Shown piece by piece: positions 17,038-25,615 of a stretch of DNA of 64,000 bases; position 1 is the stretch's first letter, and each line of letters opens with the position of its first letter. Where the stretch lies: positions 62,001-126,000 of the forward strand of contig JAGWTU010000002.1 in assembly GCA_028868825.1 (NCBI GenBank), in the 5' to 3' direction. The DNA is from Burkholderiales bacterium (lineage in GTDB: Bacteria; Pseudomonadota; Gammaproteobacteria; Burkholderiales; Burkholderiaceae_C). The notes under the pieces were generated by a model. The model was not told the DNA's origin and made no database searches. It was given only the letters and a program-made list of their open reading frames with translations. Position numbers and translations under genes: made by a program.

Positions 17038-18332
17038 GACAGCGCCGCGGTCCCGGGCTTCGTCTTCGGCTTCAAGCAGGCCGGATCGCGCGCCGCTTGC
17101 GCCAGCAGATCGCGGAAGGCGGCGAACAGCCGCAGCATGTGCGGCCGCTTGTAGCCGTAGTCCTGCAGCGGGTCCATCGCGTGGGCGACGCCGCCGGTGT
17201 CGCATTCGAAGATCAGCAGCCGGCCGTCGCGCGTCTCGGCGCAGTCGACGCTGCAGTAGTCCAGGCCCAGCCGCTCGTCGAGCGCCGCCAGCGCCGCCGC
17301 ATGGCGGCGCGCGAATCCGGTCTCGAAACCGTCGAGGAAGCGCTGCTCCTCGGCCCGGTTGTCGGCGCGGTCGGCCATGTCGCCGTTCAGGTAGTGGACC
17401 ATCCAGCGCGCCGAGATCGCCAGGTGCACCGGCCAGGCGCGGCCGCCGACCAGCGACAGCCGCACCTTGCGGTACTGGCCGTCGGCGCCGGCGTAGTCGA
17501 CGAAGTTCGAGATCACGAAGTCGTCGCCGGCGTTGGCGCCGAGATGGACGGCGAGCGCATCGCGATCGGCGATGCGCGCCAGGCCGTGGCCCGCGTGGCT
17601 GCCCAGCGGCCGGCAGATGAGCGGGAAGGCGCCACCGGGCAGCAGCGCATCGAGATCGGATTCGCCGCGCGCCAGCGCCGCCAGCGCGGCGCGGTCGGCA
17701 CGCACCGACGGCGGCACGAGGCAGCCGGGCACGCCCGCAAGCACGCGCCACAGCGATTCGCGCGCCAGCGCGAGCACGCGCGCCGCATCGTTGAGCTGCG
17801 GCACCCCCGCGTGCCGCGGCGCGCGGGCCAGGGCGGCAAGCAGCGGCCGCGCCGCCGGCGACTCGCAGACGGCGAGGCAGGCGACGTCGACGGCCGCCCG
17901 CGTGCCGGCCTGCAAGGGCTGCGCGGGATCGAGGTATTCGAGGTCCAGCGTCACGTCCGAGCCGTGCAGCAGGAACTCGATCGGCATGTTCGCCATCAGG
18001 TCGCCCGGCGTCATCAGCATCGCCGCACGCAGGCGCTCGGGGCCGGTGGCGGCCAGCGTGTAGACGCGGCGGATCGCCAGCGCTTCGGCCTGCATGCGCA
18101 GCGCCAGTTCGGTGCGGCCGCGCAGGAACAGGATGGTCGAGAGGTCGAGCAGGGCATTGGCGTCTTCGGGATCGCGCTCGGCGCGCAGGACGAGGCGGTC
18201 GCGCAGCGGCGTCAGGTCGAGGCCGCGAAAGCACATCTCCATCAGCCGCGGCAGGCCGATGAGGTCACGTTCTTCGCGCGCCGCCGGGTAGTACATCGGC
18301 TCGGGTCGCGCGGTCTGGGCTTGGAGGTTCAT
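17034..18332 (-). CDS. TPR-like plus ATP-grasp domain protein, putative peptide/amide ligase
   Basis: This 432-residue protein begins with a short helical, TPR-like region (AERDPEDANALLDLSTILFL and following). The C-terminal half has ATP-grasp features: the GGAFPLICRPLGSHAGHGLA lysine/glycine-loop region, YRKVRLSLVGGRAWPVHLAI, and the metal-binding end LGLDYCSVDCAETRDGRLLI followed by FECD. ATP-grasp enzymes join a carboxylate to an amine or thiol through an acyl-phosphate. The canonical Lys in the 'P.i.KP' strand reads CRP here, so nucleotide binding may be unusual. It is the first gene of a three-gene coupled cluster. The start at 18332 has no strong ribosome-binding site; Met13 is an alternative. 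Function unknown. Confidence 0.7.
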   Translation of the reverse strand: MNLQAQTARPEPMYYPAAREERDLIGLPRLMEMCFRGLDLTPLRDRLVLRAERDPEDANALLDLSTILFLRGRTELALRMQAEALAIRRVYTLAATGPERLRAAMLMTPGDLMANMPIEFLLHGSDVTLDLEYLDPAQPLQAGTRAAVDVACLAVCESPAARPLLAALARAPRHAGVPQLNDAARVLALARESLWRVLAGVPGCLVPPSVRADRAALAALARGESDLDALLPGGAFPLICRPLGSHAGHGLARIADRDALAVHLGANAGDDFVISNFVDYAGADGQYRKVRLSLVGGRAWPVHLAISARWMVHYLNGDMADRADNRAEEQRFLDGFETGFARRHAAALAALDERLGLDYCSVDCAETRDGRLLIFECDTGGVAHAMDPLQDYGYKRPHMLRLFAAFRDLLAQAARDPACLKPKTKPGTAALS

Positions 18333-18465
18333 CCGTCGGTGGCTGGAGGGGATCCGGCGACCCGCCTGCTGAATCGCACATCGGCAGGCGGATCGAACGG
18401 CCCCAGTTTCAACCGCCGGCGCGCGGTGCGAGCGCCGCATTAACGCCGGATCCACCGGCCAGTTT

Positions 18466-18942
18466 TCAGCCGTCCTGGCTGGGCGCGCGGCTGAGTTCGT
18501 TGTTCTCGGTCACCAGCCGACGCAGCATGCGCATGAATTCGGCGCGCTCGGGGGCGGGCAGCGGCTCGAGCATGCGGCGTTGGGCGCGCTCCATGCCCGG
18601 GCGCACGGCATCGAGCAGCGCGCGGCCGGCGGCCGTCAAGGCGAGCCGGCGCACGCGGCGGTCGTCGGGCGAGCAGTGGCGCTGCAGCAGCGCGCGCGCC
18701 TCGAGGCGGTCGACGACGCCGGCGATCGTCGAGGTGTCGAAGCCGATCGCGCGCGCCAGCGAGCGCTGGTCGATGCCGGGCGCATCCGCCACCATCTGCA
18801 GCGCCGCGAACTGCACCGGCGTCACGCCGTGGCCGTCGGTCTCCTGCAGGAACACGGCGACCGCGATCTGCTGCAGGCGCCGGATGTAGTGCCCGGGCTG
18901 GTCGATGGCCGCGGCGGCCGGCGCGAGCCCGTCGCGCTTCAT
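18466..18942 (-). CDS. MarR family transcriptional regulator
   Basis: This 158-residue winged-helix repressor-type protein shows the MarR pattern: HYIRRLQQIAVAVFLQETD as the dimerisation helix, DQRSLARAIGFDTSTIAGVV as the helix-turn-helix, and RLEARALLQRHCSPDDRRVR as the wing with the conserved DxR. It would bind a palindromic operator and be released by a small aromatic or phenolic ligand. The ATG at 18942 overlaps the hemerythrin stop (ATGA), making it the last gene of the liv-hemerythrin operon. It may therefore autoregulate the transporter or regulate the ATP-grasp cluster 133 bases downstream. Assignment is sure; its target is not. Confidence 0.9.
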   Translation of the reverse strand: MKRDGLAPAAAAIDQPGHYIRRLQQIAVAVFLQETDGHGVTPVQFAALQMVADAPGIDQRSLARAIGFDTSTIAGVVDRLEARALLQRHCSPDDRRVRRLALTAAGRALLDAVRPGMERAQRRMLEPLPAPERAEFMRMLRRLVTENNELSRAPSQDG

Positions 18943-19532
18943 CGCCGCGGACCCAGCCCCCAGGGTTCGGGCACCAGGTTGACGATGCGGCGGTAGAACT
19001 GGCGGAACCATTCGTTGTCGCTGTTGCCGTGCAGCGGGTCGCGGTTCTCGGCGAAGGCGGCGGCGATGCCTTCCCAGTCGGCCTCGGTCAGCACTTCGAC
19101 GGCCTTGGGCAGCACCGCCGTCTCCTCGAGCGACATGTGCTTCCAGTGGAAATCGGCATAGGTGCGCACCTTGGCGTCGAACTCGGCCGCGGCGCCCGGG
19201 ATGTCGGCCTCCATGCGTCCGAGCAGCGTCTTCAGCCGGTCGAGGTGCGGGCGGCTGTTCGCATGCTGGCTCGTCAGCTCGTCGAGCGCGGCGTCGATGT
19301 CGTGGGTGCGGCGGCGCACGCGCGGGAACAGCACCTGGTCCTCCTTCGGATGGTGCAGCGTCTCGGGGAAGGCCTCGATGTAGTAGATGATCGACCACAG
19401 CAGCTTGTAGTCGGGCGTCAGCCGGCCCTGCGCGATGTCGTCGGCGACATGCCTGAGCGCGTCGACGACGGCGGCCAGGGTCTGGTGTTCGGCGCGCACG
19501 ATGCGCAGCGCCTGCTGTTGTGCGGTGGTCAT
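18939..19532 (-). CDS. Hemerythrin HHE domain protein
   Basis: This 197-residue protein has the iron-ligand pattern of the HHE cation-binding domain. RAEHQTLAAVVDALRH gives the first His. LHHPKEDQVLFPRVRR gives the His and Glu of the second helix. TSQHANSRPHLDRL and ADFHWKHMSLEETAVLPKA supply further His and Glu. Such non-haem di-iron proteins sense or store O2, NO or iron, in the cytoplasm here as no signal is seen. The ATG at 19532 has a GAGGAG site and overlaps the livF stop (ATGA); its own stop overlaps the marR start. Its position inside an ABC-transporter operon is unusual and suggests redox or oxygen sensing tied to the transported compound. Confidence 0.85.
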   Translation of the reverse strand: MTTAQQQALRIVRAEHQTLAAVVDALRHVADDIAQGRLTPDYKLLWSIIYYIEAFPETLHHPKEDQVLFPRVRRRTHDIDAALDELTSQHANSRPHLDRLKTLLGRMEADIPGAAAEFDAKVRTYADFHWKHMSLEETAVLPKAVEVLTEADWEGIAAAFAENRDPLHGNSDNEWFRQFYRRIVNLVPEPWGLGPRR

Positions 19533-20251
19533 GCGGGGGCTCCTCGGGTGGGATGGGACGCGGCACCGAGCCATTGCTCGAGCCGCTCGGTGCTCAGCTC
19601 GTCGCTGGCGCCGCGGTGCACGATGCGGCCGCGCTCGAGCACGATGGCCTCGCGCGTCAGCGGCAGGATCTGGTGCGCATGCTGCTCGACGAGGATGACG
19701 GCCAGGCTGCCCTCGGCGACCATGCGGGCGATGATGGCCAGCAGTTCCTGCACGATCAGCGGCGCCAGCCCCTCGAGCGGCTCGTCGAGCAGCAGCAGGC
19801 GCGGGTTGAGCATCAGCGCGCGGCCCATCGCCAGCATCTGCTGCTCGCCGCCCGAGAGCTGGTTGCCGAGATTGCGCCGGCGCTCCTGCAGGCGCGGGAA
19901 GGTGGCGTAGACGCGCGCCAGGTCCCAGGGGCCGCGGCGGGCGACGACGGTCAGGTTCTCCTCGACGGTGAGCGACGCGAAGATGTCGCGCTCCTGCGGC
20001 ACCCAGCCCAGGCCGGCGTGGGCGCGGCGGTGGCTGGCCACGCGCACGAGGTCCTGGCCGTCCCAGCGCAGCGCGCCGCGGGTCTGGTTCGTCGCCCCCA
20101 TCAGCGTCGCCAGCAGCGTCGTCTTGCCCATGCCGTTGCGCCCGAGCAGCGCCAGGCTGGCGCCGGCGTCGAGTTCGAAGCTGATCTCCTCGAGCACGGT
20201 CGCCGCGCCGTAGCCGGCCCAGACGCCTTCGACTTCGAGCAGCCTAGCCAA
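19529..20251 (-). CDS. livF: LivF-type ABC transporter ATP-binding protein
   Basis: This roughly 240-residue ATPase belongs to the branched-chain/amide-type (HAAT) importers. Walker A is LGRNGMGKTTLLATLMG, the signature is NQLSGGEQQMLAMGRALM, Walker B is LLLLDEPLEGLAP, and the H-loop is VILVEQHA. It pairs with LivG on the inner face of the membrane. The best start is the TTG at 20251, which overlaps the livG stop and gives a normal-length LivF; the upstream ATG at 20290 would add a basic, unlikely extension. The substrate may be a branched-chain amino acid, an aromatic acid or an amide. The binding protein does not decide it by eye. Confidence 0.9.
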   Translation of the reverse strand: MARLLEVEGVWAGYGAATVLEEISFELDAGASLALLGRNGMGKTTLLATLMGATNQTRGALRWDGQDLVRVASHRRAHAGLGWVPQERDIFASLTVEENLTVVARRGPWDLARVYATFPRLQERRRNLGNQLSGGEQQMLAMGRALMLNPRLLLLDEPLEGLAPLIVQELLAIIARMVAEGSLAVILVEQHAHQILPLTREAIVLERGRIVHRGASDELSTERLEQWLGAASHPTRGAPA

Positions 20252-21002
20252 GCTCGGCCTCGCCCAGGTAGACCTGGCGCACGCGCGCATCGGCGGCGAT
20301 CGCCTCGGGGCTGCCCTCGGTGAGCAGGGCGCCGCCGACGAGCACCGAGATGCGGTCGGCGAAGCGGAACACGAGGTCCATGTCGTGCTCGATGAGCAGG
20401 ATCGTAACCTCGCGCGGCAGCGCCAGCAGCGTCTCGAACAGCTCGCGGCTCTCGCGCGTCGGCACGCCGGCGGCGGGCTCGTCGAGCAGCAGCACGCGGG
20501 GCCGCGCGGCCAGCGCGAGCGCGATCTCGATCAGCCGCTGACGGCCGTAGGCGAGGTCGCGCGTGCGCGCATGGGCGGCCTCGATCAGGTGCAGCCGCTG
20601 CAGCAGCTCGGCCGCCTCGCCGACGGCCTCGGCATGGGCGCCGACCGGGCGCCAGAGACGGCCGGCGATGCCGCGGCGTTCGCACACCGCCAGCGTCACC
20701 GATTCGAGCACCGTCATCTCGGCGAACAGGCGGTTGATCTGGAACGTGCGCGCAAGGCCGCGGCGCACGCGCTGGTGCTGCGGCAGCCGCGTCACGTCCT
20801 CGCCGCCGAGCCACACCGACCCGGCGCTCGGTTCGAGGAAGCCGGTGAGCAGGTTGATCAGCGTCGTCTTGCCGGCGCCGTTGGGGCCGATCAGCGCGTG
20901 GCGCGCGCCGGCGGCGACCTCGAGCGTGACGTCCTGCGTCGCGACGAAGCCGCCGAAGCGCTTGACGAGGCCGCGTGTCTGCAGCGCCGGCGCCGCCGTC
21001 AT
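20244..21002 (-). CDS. livG: LivG-type ABC transporter ATP-binding protein
   Basis: This is a 252-residue HAAT ATPase. Walker A is IGPNGAGKTTLINLLTG, and the ARTFQINRLFAEMTVLESVT stretch is the typical LivG Q-loop. The signature is degenerate, DLAYGRQRLIEIALALAARP, as usual for LivG. Walker B is VLLLDEPAAGVPTRESRELF and the switch is ILLIEHDMDLVF. The ATG overlaps the livM stop (ATGA). It works as a heterodimer with LivF to power LivHM. Confidence 0.93.
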   Translation of the reverse strand: MTAAPALQTRGLVKRFGGFVATQDVTLEVAAGARHALIGPNGAGKTTLINLLTGFLEPSAGSVWLGGEDVTRLPQHQRVRRGLARTFQINRLFAEMTVLESVTLAVCERRGIAGRLWRPVGAHAEAVGEAAELLQRLHLIEAAHARTRDLAYGRQRLIEIALALAARPRVLLLDEPAAGVPTRESRELFETLLALPREVTILLIEHDMDLVFRFADRISVLVGGALLTEGSPEAIAADARVRQVYLGEAELG

Positions 21003-22006
21003 CGCGCGACCCCCGGCCAGCGCGCGGCGACCTGTCGCAGCGCACCCATCAGGCCGCCGCGCGCGAACAGCACGACGGCGATCAACACGAGGCCGAGCCA
21101 GAACTGCCAGTACTGCGGATTGATGCCGGCGAGCTGGTGGCGCACGGTCATGAAGACGATGGCGCCGAGCATCGCGCCGTACAGCGACCCGGTACCGCCG
21201 AGCACGAGCATCAGCAGCAGCTCGGCCGAGCGCCCGAACGCCAGCACGTCGATGCTGACGAACTGCGTCGTCTGCGTCAGCAGCGCGCCGGCGACGCCGG
21301 CGTAGGCCGCGGCGATCGTGTAGACGGTGACGAGCCGCGCGTGGACCGGGCTGCCGAGTGCGGGCATGCGCGCCGCGTTCTGGTGGATGCCGCGCAGCGA
21401 GAGTCCGAAAGGCGCGTGGACGAGGTGGCGCGCGACCCAGAACAGCGCGAACAGCACGGCGACGCTGTAGATGTAGCCGGTGCGGCCGACCATGTCGAAG
21501 CCGAAGCGGCCGAGCAGCGGCCCGATTTCGACGCCCTGCAGCCCGTCGACGCCACCGGTGATGTCGGTGAGCTTGTTCGCGGCCTCGTAGAGCATCACCG
21601 CGACACCCATCGTCACCATCAGCCGCGTCAGGTCGGCGCCGCGCAGCACGAGGAAGCTGGTCGCGAAGCCGAGCGCCGCGGCCACCGCGGCGGCGCCGGC
21701 CAGGCCGAGCAGCGGGTCGCCGTGGCCATGGGCGGCGAGCAGCCCCGCCGTGTAGGCACCGATGCCGTAGAACGCGGCATGGCCGAGCGAGACGATGCCG
21801 GCGTAGCCGAGGATGAGGTCGAGCGAGATCGCAAACAGCGCCATGATGGCCATCTGCGTGAGCAGCGCGAGGTCGCCCGGGAAGGCGAAGTAGGCCGCCA
21901 CCGGCAGCAGCCAGAACAGCCCTTCGGCCCGGCGCCAGCGCGACGCGTCGCGCAGCGCAGAGGCATCGAAGGCCGCGGTCCCGGCGCTGCCGGCGAGGTT
22001 CGTCAT
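20999..22006 (-). CDS. livM: LivM-type ABC transporter permease
   Basis: This 335-residue permease has about nine hydrophobic helices. Hallmarks are ISLDLILGYAGIVSLGHAAF near the N-terminus and GRSAELLLMLVLGGTGSLYG plus the EAA-like loop near the C-terminus. It forms the inner-membrane channel with LivH. The ATG at 22006 overlaps the livH stop by four bases, and its own stop overlaps livG. The length agrees with LivM from betaproteobacteria. Confidence 0.93.
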   Translation of the reverse strand: MTNLAGSAGTAAFDASALRDASRWRRAEGLFWLLPVAAYFAFPGDLALLTQMAIMALFAISLDLILGYAGIVSLGHAAFYGIGAYTAGLLAAHGHGDPLLGLAGAAAVAAALGFATSFLVLRGADLTRLMVTMGVAVMLYEAANKLTDITGGVDGLQGVEIGPLLGRFGFDMVGRTGYIYSVAVLFALFWVARHLVHAPFGLSLRGIHQNAARMPALGSPVHARLVTVYTIAAAYAGVAGALLTQTTQFVSIDVLAFGRSAELLLMLVLGGTGSLYGAMLGAIVFMTVRHQLAGINPQYWQFWLGLVLIAVVLFARGGLMGALRQVAARWPGVAR

Positions 22007-22860
22007 TTCGCCGCCCCGCGGCCGAACAGCCCCTGCGGCCTGAAGATCAGCGTCACGACCATCACGGCGTAGATCATGAAGGCGCCGGCCTGCGGCACGT
22101 AGTACTTGCCGGCGACGTCGGCGATGCCCAGCAGCAGCGAGGCCAGCAGCGAACCCTTGATGTTGCCGCTGCCGCCGACGGCGACGACGATGAGGAAGTA
22201 GACGATGTACTTGACCGGGAATTCCGGGTCGAGCCCGAGCATCTCGACGCCGAGCGCGCCGCCCAGCCCGGCCAGCGCCGAGCCGAGCGCGAAGCTGATG
22301 ACGAAGACGCGGTCGACGTCGATGCCCAGACCGCGCGCGGCGCGCGGGTTGTCGACTGCCGCGCGAAGCCGGGCGCCGAAGCGCGTCGAAGCGACCATCC
22401 ATTGCAGCGCCCAGGCCAGCGCCGCGCCGACGACGATGAGGAACAGCCGGTAGACGCCGATGTCGACGCCGGCGAGATGGAACTGGCCGCGCAGGGCGTC
22501 GGGCAGCTGCAGCGGCTGCTGCTGGGCGCCGAACAGGTACTGCGCCGCCGCCATCGAGACGAAGACGAGGCCGAGCGAGAACAGCACCTGGTCGAGCGGC
22601 TTGGCGCCATAGAGGCGCCGGTAGAGCAGCCGCTCGAGGACGACACCGAGCGCCGCCGTCGCCAGCGCCGCCAGCGGCAAGGCGACCAGGAAAGGCACGC
22701 CCAGTCGATTCAGCAGTGTCACGCAGACATAGCCGCCGAACATCGCGAACGCGCCATGTGCCAGGTTGACGAAGTTCATCAGCCCCAGCGTCACCGACAA
22801 GCCGACGCTGATCAGGAAGAGCAGCATGCCCGACGCGATGCCGTCGAAGAGGATGGTCAT
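22003..22860 (-). CDS. livH: LivH-type ABC transporter permease
   Basis: This 285-residue permease shows the LivH pattern: GIASGMLLFLISVGLSVTLG then LMNFVNLAHGAFAMFGGYVC in the N-terminal helices, and VVAVGGSGNIKGSLLASLLL in the C-terminal coupling region. It is 28 bases downstream of livK and overlaps livM. I chose the ATG at 22860, where homology starts, rather than the upstream start at 23028, which would run through livK sequence in another frame. Confidence 0.93.
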   Translation of the reverse strand: MTILFDGIASGMLLFLISVGLSVTLGLMNFVNLAHGAFAMFGGYVCVTLLNRLGVPFLVALPLAALATAALGVVLERLLYRRLYGAKPLDQVLFSLGLVFVSMAAAQYLFGAQQQPLQLPDALRGQFHLAGVDIGVYRLFLIVVGAALAWALQWMVASTRFGARLRAAVDNPRAARGLGIDVDRVFVISFALGSALAGLGGALGVEMLGLDPEFPVKYIVYFLIVVAVGGSGNIKGSLLASLLLGIADVAGKYYVPQAGAFMIYAVMVVTLIFRPQGLFGRGAAK

Positions 22861-22888
22861 GACGGCGCGCGGGCGCGGGCGCAGGGCG

Positions 22889-24067
22889 TTACGGCTTGCC
22901 CGGATCGCGGAAGTCGTTGACCTGGTCGAACTCGACGTTCTGCAGCTTGCCGCCGACGCGCTCGGTCTTGCGGATGTAGATCGTCTGCACGATGTCGCGC
23001 GTCGCCGGGTCGATCTCGATCGGGCCACGCGGGCTCGTCCACTTCATGCCCTTGGCGGCATCGACGAACTTCTCGGCGTCGGTGTTGCCGTGGGTCTTGT
23101 CGAGCACGGCGGCGATCAGGTGCATGCCGTCGTAACCGCCCACCGACATGAAGTTCGGGCGGTCCTTCGGGTAGGCCTTGTAGTAGGCCTCGGTGTAGGC
23201 CTTGTTCTCGGGCGACTTGTGGGCCTCGGAATAGTGGAACGAGGTCACGAGGCCGATCGCGGCGTCGCCGATGGCGTCGAGGATGTCCTCGTCGGGCAGG
23301 TCGCCGGTGGAGATCAGGCGGATGCCGCTGGCGGCCAGGCCGCGCTCGGTGAAGCCCTTCATGAAGGCGATCGTCTCGGCACCGGGCGGCATGAAGATGA
23401 AGACGGCGTCGGGCTTGACGTCCTTGATCTTCTGCAGGAAGGGCGCGAAATCGGGGTTCTTCACCGGCACCCGCACCTCGCCGACGATGGTGCCGCCGGC
23501 GGCGCTGAAGGTCTTCTTGAACTGCGCCTCGGCGTCCTGGCCGGGGCCGTAGTCGGCGACCAGCGTGAAGGCGTTCTTGATCTTGTTCTTCGCCGCCCAG
23601 CTGGCGATCGGCGCCGTGTTCTGCGGCAGCGTCATCGACACGCGCACGATGTACGGCGACTTCGTCGTCACCGCCGAGGTCGCCGCGTTCATCACGATCA
23701 TCGGCTTCCTGGCCTCGGTCGCGACCGGCGCGACGGCGAAGGCCGAGGGCGTGAGGCCGAAGCCGGCCAGGATGTCGACCTTGTCCTTGACGACGAGCTC
23801 CTGCGCCAGCCGCTTGCTGACGTCGCCGGCGGTGCCCGGGCTGTCGTCCTTGAGCACGATCTCGACCTTGCGCCCGCCGTAGGTGTCGCCATGCTGGGCA
23901 AGGTACAGGCGCACGCCATGCTCGATCTGCTTGCCGTAGGCGGCGAAGGGGCCGGACATCGGCAACACGAGGCCGATCTTCACCGGCTCGGCGGCGCCGG
24001 CGACGGCACTGACCAGGGTTCCGAGGGCCGCGAGGGCCAGGGTGACGAGATGCTGTTTCAGGTTCAT
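22889..24067 (-). CDS. livK: LivK-type periplasmic substrate-binding protein
   Basis: This 392-residue periplasmic binding protein has a signal peptide (MNLKQHLVTLALAALGTLVS, cleavage near AGA-AEP) and a type 1 periplasmic-binding fold starting VKIGLVLPMSGPFAAYGKQI. The GRKVEIVLKDDSPG and ILAGFGLTPSAFAVAPVATE segments are typical of HAAT receptors. It delivers ligand to LivHMGF. It starts at 24067 with an AAGGAC ribosome-binding site. The ligand cannot be read: the Ser/Thr and Tyr residues usual for leucine receptors are not clearly conserved, so an aromatic or dicarboxylic acid is possible. Confidence 0.9.
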   Translation of the reverse strand: MNLKQHLVTLALAALGTLVSAVAGAAEPVKIGLVLPMSGPFAAYGKQIEHGVRLYLAQHGDTYGGRKVEIVLKDDSPGTAGDVSKRLAQELVVKDKVDILAGFGLTPSAFAVAPVATEARKPMIVMNAATSAVTTKSPYIVRVSMTLPQNTAPIASWAAKNKIKNAFTLVADYGPGQDAEAQFKKTFSAAGGTIVGEVRVPVKNPDFAPFLQKIKDVKPDAVFIFMPPGAETIAFMKGFTERGLAASGIRLISTGDLPDEDILDAIGDAAIGLVTSFHYSEAHKSPENKAYTEAYYKAYPKDRPNFMSVGGYDGMHLIAAVLDKTHGNTDAEKFVDAAKGMKWTSPRGPIEIDPATRDIVQTIYIRKTERVGGKLQNVEFDQVNDFRDPGKP

Positions 24068-24233
24068 GCGGGTCCTTCGAAGGCGCGGGTGGGTGCGCCG
24101 GATAACGTCAGCACACGAATATTCAGTGCTGTGATGTTTTCCGACGATCGAACCCAGGACAACCCGGACAAACCCCGGCGGGCGCATCACGGCGGCGATT
24201 GTGCCGCGCCAGGCGCGGGGACGCCGGCGCCGC

Positions 24234-25253
24234 TCAGGCCTGCATCACGCGATCGCGGCCGGCGGCCTTCGAGCGGTAGAGCGCGGCGTCGGCGCGCGCC
24301 ATCAGCGAGTAGGCGTCGTCATCGGGAGCGAGCTGGGCGACGCCGCCCGAGATCGTCACCGTCAGCACGACGTCCTGCGTGCGCCGGTCGCGCAGCCGCA
24401 TCGACTTCGTGCGCATGCGCACCGCTTCGGCGACCTCGGTGGCCTGCTGGGCCGTCGTGTTCGGCATCAGCAGCGCGAATTCCTCGCCGCCGTAGCGCGC
24501 CGCGGACTGCACCGGGTCGGTGATCGACCCGCGCAGGATCGCGGCCACGGCCTGGATCACGCGGTCGCCGACGAGGTGGCCGTGGACATCGTTGACCTGC
24601 TTGAAGTGGTCGATGTCGAACATCGCCACGCAATGCGAGCGACCGGGGTGCGGCGGCTCGGACAGCAGCGCCTGGATGCGCCGGTCCAGACCCTTGCGGT
24701 TGAGCACGCCGGTCAGCGGGTCGACCAGGGCCTCGTCGCGCGCGCGTTCGAGTTCGCTGCGCAGGCGCTGGATCTCGGTCTGGCTCGAAGCGACCTGGGT
24801 CTGCAGATCCTGCACCGAGAGCTGCATCTTGGCCGTGCGCTCGATCGCCTCGGCCAGCCGCGGCGAGAGCTCGTTGCTGCCGGGATCGGCCAGCGCGTCG
24901 GTGAGCCGGCTGAGGTGGTCGCCGTAGGACCCGGCCTGCTCGTCGGTGCGCGCGGCCGACTGCTCGACGCTGTGCATCAGCTTCTGCATCTGGCCACCGA
25001 TGCGCACCAGCGCCTCCTCGTCGGGGCCGGCGACATGGTCCTTGTACAGGCGCAGGATGGCGGCATCGTCGATCGGCGCCACCGCTTGTTCGAGGCGGGC
25101 GACTTCGGCGCTCAGGCCACCGTTGATGCCTGCCAGATGCTCGTACCAGACGGTGTACGTCAACGGATTCAAGGCTGCCGCCTGCCGACCCATCGGGGCC
25201 AATGCCAGGCGCAGCAGTTCGGCGCTGTGTGCCTTGTCTTCGGTATATCTCAA
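24234..25253 (-). CDS. GGDEF-domain diguanylate cyclase
   Basis: This 339-residue cytosolic protein makes cyclic di-GMP. The N-terminal 160 residues are helical with no recognised sensor, and a coiled coil (QTQVASSQTEIQRLRSELER) leads into the GGDEF domain. The active-site motif is ARYGGEEFALL, and DPLTGVLNRKGLD and FDIDHFKQVND are intact. The RxxD inhibitory site is absent, so product inhibition is unlikely. The start is a TTG at 25253, chosen because a perfect GGAGG site lies at 25260-25264 with a 6-base spacer; the longer reading has no such site. A lux-box-like palindrome lies about 120 bases upstream, so a LuxR protein may control it. Confidence 0.88.
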   Translation of the reverse strand: MRYTEDKAHSAELLRLALAPMGRQAAALNPLTYTVWYEHLAGINGGLSAEVARLEQAVAPIDDAAILRLYKDHVAGPDEEALVRIGGQMQKLMHSVEQSAARTDEQAGSYGDHLSRLTDALADPGSNELSPRLAEAIERTAKMQLSVQDLQTQVASSQTEIQRLRSELERARDEALVDPLTGVLNRKGLDRRIQALLSEPPHPGRSHCVAMFDIDHFKQVNDVHGHLVGDRVIQAVAAILRGSITDPVQSAARYGGEEFALLMPNTTAQQATEVAEAVRMRTKSMRLRDRRTQDVVLTVTISGGVAQLAPDDDAYSLMARADAALYRSKAAGRDRVMQA

Positions 25254-25372
25254 GCCCGACCTCCACCATTGCCGGGCCGGCCGCGATCCGTGTCGCCTTG
25301 CCAAGCCTCAGTCCCCTCCCCTGAGCGAGTATCGGTCGCGAGGGGCGCCGCTTGTAACTGCAGGTAGGGTTC

Positions 25373-25392
25373 ACCTGTCAGAGTTATCAGGT
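25373..25392 (-). promoter_or_regulatory. lux-box-like palindrome upstream of the GGDEF gene
   Basis: The 20-base element ACCTGTCAGAGTTATCAGGT has perfect 5-base outer arms (ACCTG/CAGGT) at exactly the spacing of the lux box (consensus ACCTGTAGGATCGTACAGGT). It lies about 120 bases upstream of the diguanylate cyclase start and about 450 bases from the end of the LuxR-type gene. This is where an acyl-homoserine-lactone-bound LuxR dimer would bind. The match is by eye and the inner bases diverge. Confidence 0.55.
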
Positions 25393-25571
25393 CTCAGTCG
25401 TGGTTTTTGCCAAAAACGACGCAAGCTGGACCGTGGTACCGATCGGCGGCGGCCCGGCGCCGGCCGGCCTCGGTCCCGGCCAAGGCCAACGCCGCGCCGG
25501 ATACGAGACCCAGGCACGGTGCCGGTGGAACGCGGGAGCGGCGGCGATCGACGTCGCCGCCACGCGGGTGC

Positions 25572-25591
25572 GGCCGGCCAAGCGGCCGGCC
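25572..25591 (-). terminator. GGCCGGCC hairpin
   Basis: GGCCGGCC at 25572-25579 and again at 25584-25591 (a self-complementary octamer) makes a perfect 8-bp stem with loop AAGC. It lies 41 bases past the stop of the 25-residue ORF on the minus strand. No U-tract is present; it may end the luxR transcript. Confidence 0.4.
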
Positions 25592-25615
25592 CAGCGGAGG
25601 TCGGATCGACCTCGG

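Noticed and set aside
24192..24206. GG-N10-GC spacing resembling a sigma-54 promoter upstream of livK
   Set aside because: The -12 element reads CCGC rather than TTGC and it lies more than 120 bases from the start codon.
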